Part shown: positions 30,633-39,576 of the stretch, piece by piece
Position numbering within the stretch: the stretch's first letter is position 1
How the letters are laid out: every line of letters starts with the position of its first letter
Source: JAWKTT01 sp041398965
GTDB taxonomy: Bacteria; Planctomycetota; Planctomycetia; Planctomycetales; Planctomycetaceae
Assembly: GCA_041398965.1 (NCBI GenBank)
Contig: JAWKTT010000003.1
Coordinates: 62,001-126,000, forward strand
Reading direction: 5' to 3'
DNA length: 64,000 nucleotides
Notes under the pieces: generated by a model
The model's input: the letters and a program-made list of their open reading frames with translations, nothing else
Told to the model about the DNA's origin: nothing
Database searches by the model: none
Position numbers and translations under genes: made by a program

Positions 30633-33600
30633 TTAGTCGAGGTAGAGGAACTCGTTGGAGTTAATCAGGATGTGGCAGAAGTCGATGAGGGCTTGTCTGC
30701 GATCCCCTCTGACGAGTTCTCCCTGTCGCAAGTGATTGCCGACGGGGGAAAGGTCTGCGAGGGGAGATTCGGCGTTCTCGAAGTTCCATCGCCCGAACTC
30801 AGTCGTCTGGATTCCGGCACCAGTACTTCCAGCTGGGGGAGTGGTGACTCCGGTGAAGGAGAGTTCATCGATTAAGCCATCCCACCGATGGCGAGTCGAT
30901 GACGACCGACCGCCGATCAATACGGGCTGGTCGGACTGCAAGCCCCTGACCACCTGATGCACTGCTTGAGATCTCTGCGGAACAGCTTTCGGATCGCTGA
31001 GGTCCTGAATCTGGAAGGTGATTCCTTCCGGTGAGGTCTGGTCGAGCTGAACCGAGACCTGCACGCGGTACGGGCGATTGAGTTCGAGATGCAGACCGGA
31101 GGGGACCACCTCGTAAAGATGCTTCTCCTCTTTCGTGGTTCCAATGAGTTGCAGGATGAGGTTACGGGGCTTGTAGGCAGACTTCGTACTGGTGACCCCA
31201 AGCGACCAACCCGGATGCGTCGTGTCGCTGTCCCATTGCGAGACGATCGTCCGGACGCTCGCATCGGGATAGAGCGACCGCAGCAGGACGATCGCTTCGA
31301 TGGTCATCTGATTTCCATCCCAGACCGGAGCGGTCGAGAGAGCAGGGAGCGGAGTCGTACTCGCCCCGTTCAGAGAGAGGGCACGTCCCGGTCGCTCTGC
31401 CCCCGGTCTCTCCGGCATTTGGGCGAAAGGGAAGGGGACTGGAGGCTTGCTGGGTGTTTGGCCCGGTTCCTGTTGCAGGAACGTGACCGCTCGGAGCGTT
31501 TCTTCAGAAGAGGGTTCCCGACCAAAAGCAATGCGGTAGGCCGACTGCACGCGAGACTCATCGGTTGGACCAGTGGCTTCGACCCGCTTCGCAAAGGCGT
31601 TTGCTCGTTGAAGTCCCCACTCTCCATTGATGAGCAACAGGGCTTGTGTCGGTGTGGTCGTAACGCTTCGCGTCCCGGCCGATGTCAGTCGATCGGGGAA
31701 GTCGAAAGTCGAGAGCAGTTCGTCCCGACTGTTGCGCATGATCTTGAGGTAAATCGAGCGTTCGGTTGACGAACTCGACACCCCGGCCCCTCCCGATTTT
31801 GTCTTGAGTTCTCCCCCGACGGCCAACGCGGCATCCCGAATCTGTTCACCAGTCAGTCGTCGGGTGGGGAACTTCCAGAGGTAACGGTTCGCAGGGTCGA
31901 TCTTGCGGGCCTGTTCCAACAGGGTCGCCCGTTCTGGAGAATCGAAAGACTCTGATTCGCTCTTTTGCTGGAAGGTCGAGGAGCGAACGATCTCGCGATG
32001 CAGCCATTTCAGGCTCCATCCCTGATTGATGAATTCAGTTGCCAACCAGTCGAGAAGTTCGGGGTGCGACGGAGGTTCCCCCAGTTTCCCGAAGTCGCTG
32101 GGGGAAGAGACGAGCCCAGTGCCAAAGTGCTGTTGCCAGACCCGATTGACGATGACACGGGCGGTCAATGGGTTCGCAGGATCGGTAATCCAACGAGCGA
32201 GGGCAGTCCTTCGTCCCGACGACTCGGGGGCGTTCGGGGGGGGCGTAATGGTGGTCGTGGTTTGGTCCAAGACGGCGAGGAAGCCGGGAGTAATCTCACC
32301 GAGCCTCGACTTCCCCGGAATGAAGACTGGCGAAGGCTGCGAGCTGATGTCGGTTGCAGTCCGTCCTTCGGGGAGTGGAGCGGGTTTGATCGAGTCGAAC
32401 TCTTTGAGGGCAAGTTTCAGTTCGTCCCAGCGTTCCTTCACTTTGTCCTTCAGGCCCCCTTCCACTTTCTCTTGAGCATCGAGAACTTGCAGATGAACCA
32501 GATGGGCAATCTGACGTTCATAAGCGGTTCGTTCGTCGTGAGACTTGTCCATGATCTCCCGGACCTCGGGAGGGAACATCTTGATCGCCCCTTTGGCCGA
32601 AGAGGCCAATCGAGGCTGGATGATGGAGTCCATCTCCTCACGAATTGCCTTCGTCGCCGCCTCCCAGTTGGCGAGTTTTTCGCGATAGGCCTCAATCTCG
32701 GCTGGTGTCGCCAACGGGACGTCATCACGAAAAGCGACGTTGGAGAAGAACGACTGTAAGCGATAGTAGTCTGCCTGCAAGATCGGATCGAACTTGTGAT
32801 CGTGACACTTGGCACACCCCATCCCTAAGCCAAGAAACACATCCCCCGTCGTGTCGGTGATATCTTCGAGCATCGTCTTCCACTGGGTCTCGGGGTCCCG
32901 CAAGTTGTATTCGTAAATCCCCAGTCGAAGGTATCCGGTTCCCGCAAGGGCGTCGGGGTTCTCCGGGTTCATCTCGTCGCCGGCCAACTGCTCCATGACG
33001 AATTGGTCATACGGTTTGTCGGCATTGAAGGACCGAATGACGTAATCGCGGTATCGCCATGCTGTCGGTCGGTAAGCATCCTGTCGATAACCGTCCGACT
33101 CTCCGTAACGGACGATGTCGAGCCAAAGCTGTGCCATGTGTTCGCCATGAGCGGGGGAGTCAAGCAGCCGTTGCACGACTTGGTCGTAGGCATCGGGAGA
33201 CTCGTCCGCAAGGAAGTTGTCGATCTCATTCAGCGTCGGCGGCAAACCTGTCAACGACTCCGTCACCCGACGCAACAATGTCAGCCGATTTGCTTCGGAT
33301 TGCGGCGACAACTCGTGTTGCTTCAACCTGGCCAGCACAAACCGATCGATTGCGTTACGACTCCACTGATCCCCCGCATCGACCGTGGGCTCAACTCTAG
33401 TCAGCGGCTGAAAGCACCAGTAGTCTCGGTCTTCGTCGGTGATCGCGCGACCAACAGCACGGACGTTGACGGTGATGTCCGTACCCGGCCAGACCGCCCC
33501 ATCGGCCACCCACTTTGTCAGAATCGCAATTTGCTTGTCCGACATCTTCCCATCGGGAGGCATCTCGAACGACTCGAAGTTGATGGCATCGATCAACACA

Positions 33601-34010
33601 CTGTCGGTCGGTTGATGCGGGACAATTGCTGCCCCCGATTCTCCTCCGCGCAACAGGGCGGCCCGCCCATCGAGTCGCAATCCACCGCTTTGCTTCTCGG
33701 CTCCATGACACTTCTGGCATTTCTCGATCAGCAAAGGACGAACCTTTGATTCAAAAAACTTGATCGCCTCGGGGTCAGCCGGGGGCGATGCTTCCGACGT
33801 CGTGACTTCTGCATCAACCTCCGTGACTTCGCTTGACGGTGTTGAATTCGCCTCTCGCATCCCGTCGGCTGTCTCTGCCGAAATGAGGTTCGAACGTGCG
33901 ACTGAAAAGGCAAACAGGCCGAAAAGCCCACTCAACGCGAAGGCAAACGCCCCGGATGAACGTCGGACCCTCAGCATCGGGCGGGGGAGATTCTGCGATT
34001 TCATTTGCAT
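30633..34010 (-). CDS. Planctomycete DUF1549/DUF1553 cytochrome-like protein with LamG-like domain
   Basis: 1125 residues from the ATG at 34010 (GAGAG upstream); a longer frame to 34343 has no signal and is rejected. After a basic N-terminus and hydrophobic span (about residues 20-40) the domains are: PSCyt1-type cytochrome domain with CQKCH at 98-102; DUF1549 with a second haem-type motif, GMGCAKCHDHKFDP; then DUF1553 with NPLTARVIVNRVWQQHFGTG and PTQALLLINGEWG. A LamG/concanavalin-like segment (WDGNQMTIEAIVLLRSLYPD, LIDELSFTGVTTPPA) is inserted near the C-terminus, before LADLSPVGNHLRQGELV and the end. Such proteins are numerous in planctomycetes and are thought to act in exported polysaccharide or redox processes; the exact role is unknown. 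Confidence 0.93.
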   Translation of the reverse strand: MQMKSQNLPRPMLRVRRSSGAFAFALSGLFGLFAFSVARSNLISAETADGMREANSTPSSEVTEVDAEVTTSEASPPADPEAIKFFESKVRPLLIEKCQKCHGAEKQSGGLRLDGRAALLRGGESGAAIVPHQPTDSVLIDAINFESFEMPPDGKMSDKQIAILTKWVADGAVWPGTDITVNVRAVGRAITDEDRDYWCFQPLTRVEPTVDAGDQWSRNAIDRFVLARLKQHELSPQSEANRLTLLRRVTESLTGLPPTLNEIDNFLADESPDAYDQVVQRLLDSPAHGEHMAQLWLDIVRYGESDGYRQDAYRPTAWRYRDYVIRSFNADKPYDQFVMEQLAGDEMNPENPDALAGTGYLRLGIYEYNLRDPETQWKTMLEDITDTTGDVFLGLGMGCAKCHDHKFDPILQADYYRLQSFFSNVAFRDDVPLATPAEIEAYREKLANWEAATKAIREEMDSIIQPRLASSAKGAIKMFPPEVREIMDKSHDERTAYERQIAHLVHLQVLDAQEKVEGGLKDKVKERWDELKLALKEFDSIKPAPLPEGRTATDISSQPSPVFIPGKSRLGEITPGFLAVLDQTTTTITPPPNAPESSGRRTALARWITDPANPLTARVIVNRVWQQHFGTGLVSSPSDFGKLGEPPSHPELLDWLATEFINQGWSLKWLHREIVRSSTFQQKSESESFDSPERATLLEQARKIDPANRYLWKFPTRRLTGEQIRDAALAVGGELKTKSGGAGVSSSSTERSIYLKIMRNSRDELLSTFDFPDRLTSAGTRSVTTTPTQALLLINGEWGLQRANAFAKRVEATGPTDESRVQSAYRIAFGREPSSEETLRAVTFLQQEPGQTPSKPPVPFPFAQMPERPGAERPGRALSLNGASTTPLPALSTAPVWDGNQMTIEAIVLLRSLYPDASVRTIVSQWDSDTTHPGWSLGVTSTKSAYKPRNLILQLIGTTKEEKHLYEVVPSGLHLELNRPYRVQVSVQLDQTSPEGITFQIQDLSDPKAVPQRSQAVHQVVRGLQSDQPVLIGGRSSSTRHRWDGLIDELSFTGVTTPPAGSTGAGIQTTEFGRWNFENAESPLADLSPVGNHLRQGELVRGDRRQALIDFCHILINSNEFLYLD

Positions 34011-34559
34011 TGGACTCTCATCCACTGGAGAATACAGGCAGTCGTTCTCAAGCTTGTGATGGCACGAAGACGACGCGAGCAGGGAAGTACAGTATACCCC
34101 CTTCCCTAAGGGATGGAAATTGGAGATGACCATGAACACATCACCCCGCAGCCCCAAGAGTGACCCTGACGTGAACATCTGCCTGGAACAGACGAGTGCC
34201 GATGAACTGGGCCGGATCGTCCTTTCCCAAGGCTCGGCCCCGATCTCGGAGTCCGCCTTCATCCCCCACACCACATCACCCCCCCGCAAACACCCCGCCA
34301 CCACCAGCCGCGAACTCCTCAACCAAAAGTTCACCGACCCCATAATCTAGCGGCCCTCGTCAGGGTGGCAGGAAAACGGTGGTTCCGCGGCAGAATCAGG
34401 GTAGCGGCGGTGCAAGCAACCCGTTGAAAAACGACCGTGGGTCAGATTTTCCAATCTGAAACGAACAACTCGTCCCCTTTTTGCCGAGACATCAAACGGC
34501 ACACCGGTCTGGCCGGCAAACTGACCTACGTTTTTCAACAGGTTGTTCAGACGATCTCA
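34011..34559. other. Intergenic region containing repeat copy B
   Basis: 549 bases. Repeat copy B fills 34417-34545. The remainder (34011-34416) has only weak ORFs on both strands and should hold the DUF1549-gene promoter. Confidence 0.4.
34417..34545 (+). repeat. Palindrome-ended short repeat, copy B
   Basis: About 129 bases. The left end CAACCCGTTGAAAAACGACC and the reverse complement of the right end (CAACCTGTTGAAAAACGTAG) are inverted repeats, extended by a shared GGTCAG. The left arm continues GTGGGTCAGATTTTCCAATC, as in copies A and C, and the interior shares CCGAGACATCAA with copy A. Same orientation as copy A. It abuts the 3' end of the beta-propeller gene. Confidence 0.88.
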
Positions 34560-36212
34560 TTAATCCTGTTCGTCGCCTGTAGCCTCAATGCAGATGATCT
34601 CCTTCATGGTATGGGCATAGAGCCGGTTCCTGGCGGAGGTGACTGTGGCGAGCGTCCACGTTTCTTCGCCGGGGCCGAGGTCGTTGATGGCGACGAGTGC
34701 TGCGGGGGTGAGTGACTCGACGTTTGTGTCGATGACATACACGGTTCCAGTGACGACGGGAAGGAACAGGTATCGACCGACCAATGTCGGACTCGCCGCG
34801 GAGATGTGGCCCCAGCCTGTGCCGGTATGGCCTTTGTCTCCCACCGCAAAACCAGCGGCATTCAAAGGACGATTGTTAGGACTTCCCTTCCCCCACAGCC
34901 GGACGTCTTGCTCGCGGGATTCGTTGCTGGGGATCAATTGAGCGGGCAACTCCAGGTATTCGACAACTCCGGTTTCGACATGAACGCGACCAAGGTAATG
35001 CACGTGATGCGACAGAAACCAATGCCAATCGCCGATGACGATATTCGCCTGATTTGTATTTGGATGTCCCTTACCCGCCTTCACTGCGACATTGGTCTGC
35101 TTCGACCACTGACCAGGATTAGGGTCAAACCTCCAAACCGTCGCCTCAGTGTAGAGGGGTTGCTCGCGTAACAAAGCTCCGTTGACTGCATCAAGTACGA
35201 CATGATGTCCGTTGCGAAAACCGAAAACATATTTCTGATTCCAGTGGCTTGCAAAACTCGGGTCGTAACCTTTGAGTTCGGTACTCCAGAGTGTCTTCCC
35301 CTCTTCTCCCGGAGCCAGACTCGTCAGGCTCTGGCCAGCTGGTTTTTCCAAAGGTTGATGCGGGCCACCGCGTGCATGGGATACAGCAAACTGACCGTTA
35401 GCCATCCTCCCGACGACCGGCGTATTATGCACCACGGTCCCGACGCTCTCTCGCCATAAGACCTTGCCCGTTCGTTTGTCGATTCCATGGAGATAGGTCC
35501 AGACTTCCTTGTCATCGACGCCGGACGGCACATCGGTATTCGAGGAGGTCTTGCCGGGGGCCGTCCACTTCTGAATCTTTGCTCCCGCCTCCTTGTTCGC
35601 CACTTCCACATACAGGATCGATTCTCCGACAAGAAACGGCTCTGCTTGACGGTTATTATGTTTGAAGCGGGGAGTCCATTCCCGCAACCAGACCTGCTTT
35701 CCTAGCATGTCGTAGCAGCCCATTGAACCGCAACGATTAAAGAACCAGACGTGCGTCCCATCGGTGATGGGGGCAAAGACTGTGCCGTCAGTAAATCCAC
35801 CCGCGAGCGAGATAAATGCGGTTCCTGGCAGAGTCACCTTCCAGAGTATCTTTCCGCTATTCGCGTCCAGACAAAACCCGATAATGTCGGTGACCCCTTG
35901 CTTTTCCTCCTCCGCCTGAATCGGCACATGAGTTGTTACGTAAACTCGATCCCCCCAGACCGTGACGCCACTCATTCCGGCCTCGGGAAGGGCCGTCCTC
36001 CAGCGAATGTTCTCGTTACGCGTTACGCTCCACTTGACTGGCGGCGTCCCCTCGGCCTGCCAGTTACCATGGGGCCCCGCAGGCTGATGCCAGTTGTCAT
36101 CGGCACTTAATGTTAACCCTCTGGCCAACATGAAGCCGACGACCAGCAGGATCGTAAGACAGTGCGTCACTCGGTCATTGAAATGTCGACGCCATGCTCG
36201 ATGAACGCTCAT
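34560..36212 (-). CDS. Exported PQQ-type beta-propeller protein, flanked by inverted repeats
   Basis: 550 residues from the ATG at 36212 (GAGG about 10 bases upstream; the frame is open to 36302). An N-terminal signal (CLTILLVVGFMLARGLTLSA) is followed by blade motifs: FCLDANSGKILWKVTLPGTA, CYDMLGKQVWLREW, GIDKRTGKVLWRESVGTVVH, VLDAVNGALLREQPLYTEAT, VYVIDTNVESLTPAALVA. The opening NWHQPAGPHGNWQAEG is typical of planctomycete exported propellers. Its function is unknown. Repeat copy B lies just past the 3' end and copy C 250 bases before the 5' end, in opposite orientation, so the gene sits inside an inverted-repeat frame (34417-36596). Confidence 0.88.
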   Translation of the reverse strand: MSVHRAWRRHFNDRVTHCLTILLVVGFMLARGLTLSADDNWHQPAGPHGNWQAEGTPPVKWSVTRNENIRWRTALPEAGMSGVTVWGDRVYVTTHVPIQAEEEKQGVTDIIGFCLDANSGKILWKVTLPGTAFISLAGGFTDGTVFAPITDGTHVWFFNRCGSMGCYDMLGKQVWLREWTPRFKHNNRQAEPFLVGESILYVEVANKEAGAKIQKWTAPGKTSSNTDVPSGVDDKEVWTYLHGIDKRTGKVLWRESVGTVVHNTPVVGRMANGQFAVSHARGGPHQPLEKPAGQSLTSLAPGEEGKTLWSTELKGYDPSFASHWNQKYVFGFRNGHHVVLDAVNGALLREQPLYTEATVWRFDPNPGQWSKQTNVAVKAGKGHPNTNQANIVIGDWHWFLSHHVHYLGRVHVETGVVEYLELPAQLIPSNESREQDVRLWGKGSPNNRPLNAAGFAVGDKGHTGTGWGHISAASPTLVGRYLFLPVVTGTVYVIDTNVESLTPAALVAINDLGPGEETWTLATVTSARNRLYAHTMKEIICIEATGDEQD

Positions 36213-36941
36213 AACCGGGTTCCTCAAAAATATGGCTGTTCGAGACGTCGGATGATAAGAGGACCTCCTCTTCTCGATAGACAGTCGCAATTGTCCGACC
36301 ATTTCGATTTGTTAAGTAGCCTCACCATCGTAACACGACTGACGAGTCAGTAAAGCGTGCTGGTCACTGAGCAGTTCCAGTCGTTCGACGACTACGACCG
36401 TTCTTTCGGCTGCCGACATTGCCGCGTCGTTCTGCTCGTCGCAACACCCTGACCAGTGCTGACAACCTGTTGAAGAGCGTAGATCAGCACATTTCCAGTC
36501 TCACCTGGTTCCGTGCGACGGCTAAGAAAAGAGCATGCGAGTGGCCCGTGTCGGATTGGAAAATCTGACCCACGGTCGTTTCTCCAACGGGCTGTTATGT
36601 GAGGATGTTGGCTAATACCGATCGGCACAAAGCTTGCGGAGGGAGTGCCGATGCGAGACCCCGACTTCCCTCCCAGGAAAATCGGAGTAACCAAGGAAAT
36701 CGATGGTGGGGACTGAGCACGGTTGACAGAACTTCGTCATGGATTGAGCAGGGGCGATTACTGTCAACTCAGACCGATGCCGCGCTCTTCGCCATCCCGA
36801 TTCGTATCGACGCCGTTCGGCATCCACGCCGATTTTCTGCCGGTCTGACAACGACTCATTCCCTTTGGGGGGCCCCAGTTGTTGCAACGATGAGGACGGA
36901 CCATCGGCAACTCTCTCGGCGACAAGTGGCCGTGGAGAGGG
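36213..36941. other. Long intergenic region with repeat copy C
   Basis: 729 bases. Repeat copy C occupies 36462-36596. The part 36213-36461 is upstream of the propeller gene; 36597-36941 has overlapping ORFs on both strands that do not look protein-like. I see nothing else. Confidence 0.35.
36462..36596 (-). repeat. Palindrome-ended short repeat, copy C
   Basis: About 135 bases, opposite orientation to copies A and B. Read on the minus strand it begins AACAGCCCGTTGGAGAAACG, continues ACCGTGGGTCAGATTTTCCA and ends at CTTCAACAGGTTGTC. It is more diverged than A and B: the ends have a few substitutions and the interior shares little. The shared 5' block is the best evidence. Confidence 0.8.
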
Positions 36942-37826
36942 TTAAGGCGACGCGATTGGTGTCGAGGGGGCGGTTTGTTCGATGATTGGGGCAATCACTT
37001 TTCGGACGGCATCGGAGTCGGGCTGATAGCCCCATTCTGGATCGCCGTCAAATCCGAACTCTCGCTGTGTTGGGTCGAAGCGGTCGCCCAGTCGGGTGTA
37101 TTTCTGGGTCACGGTCTTCCGCCAGGGGATCGGATTCCCATCGGGATCGTTTCGCATCTCGAACGCGTTGGTAAATCCTCTCATCGAGACCATGAAGTAG
37201 TCTGTCTCGGGGTCGATGTCTGTGAAGGTGGCGACGCCGTACAGCCACTTCTGATCTTCTGGCAGAGCCTCGGGATCGGTGGCTGAGGGAAAGTCTTGAA
37301 CGATTTCGAGCGAGTCCTTGATGACGAACAAGCCAGCCGGACGCTCCTCGATGCCCCGGACCGCCAGGACGGCTTCGGGGATTACCTGATCGAAATGCGT
37401 CTCGGTGGGGATCGGGGTCTTCGGGTCATCGTAGACCGTCAGCACAAACTCGGGAGCAAACATCGGCGTTCGCGGTGGGTTCTCGATGGCGTTCACGGGC
37501 ACCGTGTCGGTATTGTCGATCCGTCCCTCCGAGGGACGGGTGATGCAGCGATAGACGAGATACCAAACCTCTTTCTTGACCATCTGACCGGTCTTGTGGT
37601 CTTTCATGTCGACGATCGTCATACGCATCGGCTTGAACTGCACTTCCATGATCCGCAGATCGGACTGCCGATTCCGCTCCTCTCCACTGGAGATAGCGGG
37701 GAGATGTTTCGCGAAACCTCGCGGCAACTCCTGAGCACCTGCGCACGAAGAAAACAGGCAGATCGCCACCGTCACCCAGAGGGGGAGGTGTCGTCGGGAA
37801 GAGAGAAGTGGGAAGTGAGCTACCAC
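36942..37826 (-). CDS. Exported protein of unknown function
   Basis: 294 residues, starting with a GTG at 37826 (GGAGAAAG about 6-10 bases upstream). An N-terminal signal (SSRRHLPLWVTVAICLFSSC, cleavage probably after AGA) precedes a mature chain with DLRIMEVQFKPMRMTIVDMK, EVWYLVYRCITRP, APEFVLTVYDD and LYGVATFTDIDPETDYFMVS. The last resembles a sugar- or ligand-binding beta domain. No family was recognised. The gene lies divergent from ruvB, with 303 bases between them. Confidence 0.75.
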   Translation of the reverse strand: MVAHFPLLSSRRHLPLWVTVAICLFSSCAGAQELPRGFAKHLPAISSGEERNRQSDLRIMEVQFKPMRMTIVDMKDHKTGQMVKKEVWYLVYRCITRPSEGRIDNTDTVPVNAIENPPRTPMFAPEFVLTVYDDPKTPIPTETHFDQVIPEAVLAVRGIEERPAGLFVIKDSLEIVQDFPSATDPEALPEDQKWLYGVATFTDIDPETDYFMVSMRGFTNAFEMRNDPDGNPIPWRKTVTQKYTRLGDRFDPTQREFGFDGDPEWGYQPDSDAVRKVIAPIIEQTAPSTPIASP

Positions 37827-38129
37827 GATGCGCTTTCTCCAAAGGAGGAATGCAGAACCGGCGCATAAGGTACCGCGCCCCAGAAAGCAGGGTCAACACC
37901 CTTCCATCGACGAACAGTCAGATTCCCTACAGCCAAAAGAGAGACACCCCTGCAAATGTCGCCACCGGGGGTGCCTGGGAACGGCTGTGCCGGTTGTAAT
38001 GGTCCCGACAATGCCGTCGTCACATTTTGGGATCGATGCAATGAGCATTCCGCAAGAGACGCAGTTTACCTCCAGACGATTGGGCGATATGCTCAGTGTT
38101 CGGAACATGGACTTGGCAGGGAGCGAGCG
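37827..38129. other. Divergent promoter region before ruvB
   Basis: 303 bases between two divergent starts. The frame ahead of ruvB is open to 37956 but reads unlike protein. No clear operator palindrome was seen. Confidence 0.35.
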
Positions 38130-39221
38130 ATGGTGAGGGAGAGAGTGATCCAGGGAGATGCGGCCCACACACCGGGACGAAAGTCCGAGGTGCCCGCAGG
38201 GGCGATGCAGCACTTTGCCATCGAAGGAGACGCCCGCCGATTCGACGAACAACTCCGACCGCAACGGCTCGACCAAGTCATCGGGCAACGCAAAGTTGTC
38301 GAACGAATTCAGGTCATGCTCGATGCCACCCGTAAACGGGGCGATACGCTCGGGCACCTCCTTCTCGATGGACCACCCGGCATCGGGAAGACGACCCTCG
38401 CCACCGTCATCCCCCGCGAACTCGGGGTCGAAGTTCAGATCGCCGCCGGCCCCGCATTGACGGCTCCCAAAGACCTCCTCCCCTATCTCACCAATGCGAC
38501 CCACGGATCGGTGTTGTTCATTGACGAAATTCACCGACTCCCCGCTGCCGTCGAAGAGTTCCTCTATCCCGCCATGGAAGATTTCCGGGTCGACATCGCC
38601 CTCGGCGATGGACTCAACGCCCGGACCATCAACATGGAACTCAAGCCATTCACCGTCATCGGAGCCACCACCCGTTCCGGGATGCTCACCGGCCCGATGC
38701 GAGACCGCTTCGTCTACCGCGAACACCTCGACTTCTACGAAGAAGCCGATCTTGTCGAAATTGTCCGCCGAAACTCGATGAAGTTACGGTCGGTTATTAC
38801 CGACGAAGCAGCCCAGGAAGTCGCCCGACGAAGTCAGGGGACACCTCGCAAAGCGAACAACCTCCTCATGCGAACCCGCGACTTCGCCACGCTGCAACAC
38901 CCCGAGGGAACCATCACGACCGAAATCGCCACCGACGCACTGCGTATCCTGGAGATCGACGAACTCGGGCTGGAACGTCAGGACCGACGCTATCTGGAAA
39001 TTATCATGGACGTCTTCGGCGGCGGCCCGGCTGGTGTTCAGGCAATCGCGCATAGTATGAGTGTCCCAGCCGACACGCTCGAAGACGATGTCGAACCGTT
39101 CCTGCTCCGCTCCGGCCTCGTGCAACGAACCCCCCGCGGGCGCATGGTCACCGACGCCGCCTACCAACATCTCGGTCGCCCCGTCATCACCACCCGAGTC
39201 AACCTCCAGCGTCCGTATTAA
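38130..39221 (+). CDS. ruvB: Holliday junction DNA helicase RuvB
   Basis: 363 residues. RuvB is the hexameric AAA+ motor that drives branch migration with RuvA. The ATG at 38130 has AGGGAG six bases upstream, and the N-terminal ARRFDEQLRPQRLDQVIGQ matches the family; a longer frame starting at 37956 is rejected. Visible are Walker A GPPGIGKTTLATVI, Walker B VLFIDEIHRLPAAVEEFLYP, the RuvB-specific FTVIGATTRSGMLTGPMRDR with its sensor and arginine residues, and the C-terminal winged helix (GGGPAGVQAIAHSMSVPADT, PFLLRSGLVQRTPRGRMVT). No ruvA or ruvC is nearby. Confidence 0.97.
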   Translation: MVRERVIQGDAAHTPGRKSEVPAGAMQHFAIEGDARRFDEQLRPQRLDQVIGQRKVVERIQVMLDATRKRGDTLGHLLLDGPPGIGKTTLATVIPRELGVEVQIAAGPALTAPKDLLPYLTNATHGSVLFIDEIHRLPAAVEEFLYPAMEDFRVDIALGDGLNARTINMELKPFTVIGATTRSGMLTGPMRDRFVYREHLDFYEEADLVEIVRRNSMKLRSVITDEAAQEVARRSQGTPRKANNLLMRTRDFATLQHPEGTITTEIATDALRILEIDELGLERQDRRYLEIIMDVFGGGPAGVQAIAHSMSVPADTLEDDVEPFLLRSGLVQRTPRGRMVTDAAYQHLGRPVITTRVNLQRPY

Positions 39222-39576
39222 CTAAAGACACCATGGACCAACACCTTTCACAGCGGCAAAGCGGTTGACATAGCTAATTGCCTAACCCCGCGTCCCGTCG
39301 TGCCTCAACCAACCCAACCGATCCGCAACGCACCATGCCCACACAAGCGAGGACATGGCCCCCACGATCCCCCATCGCCCGACAAAGCCACCCAGCCTCG
39401 CGGTCTGCGAAATGCCTCGTCGTCAACGCTTCGCCCCGCCGAGTTCATCATCCTCGTCGCGGAAAGATGTCGTTGGATAATTACGAATGTTAATGGTTCA
39501 GGAGTTGTCGCCGCCGCATATTCGTCGCAGCATTTCACAAGCTGCCCGTGCAGGAGTCGGATTCGCGATTTCCTCA
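39222..39576. other. Intergenic between convergent ruvB and sulfatase genes
   Basis: 355 bases between the two stops. No gene or good hairpin was found; short ORFs here look like chance frames. Confidence 0.4.

Noticed and set aside
34120..34350. Plus-strand 76-residue ORF
   Set aside because: Low-complexity Pro/Ser/Thr composition, no ribosome-binding site; likely noncoding upstream sequence.
34417..36596. Complete transposon
   Set aside because: Inverted repeats flank the propeller gene, but there is no transposase and no clear target-site duplication, so only a repeat pair is claimed.
36612..36887. Minus-strand 91-residue ORF
   Set aside because: No ribosome-binding site, overlapping equal-length ORFs on the other strand; nothing protein-like.
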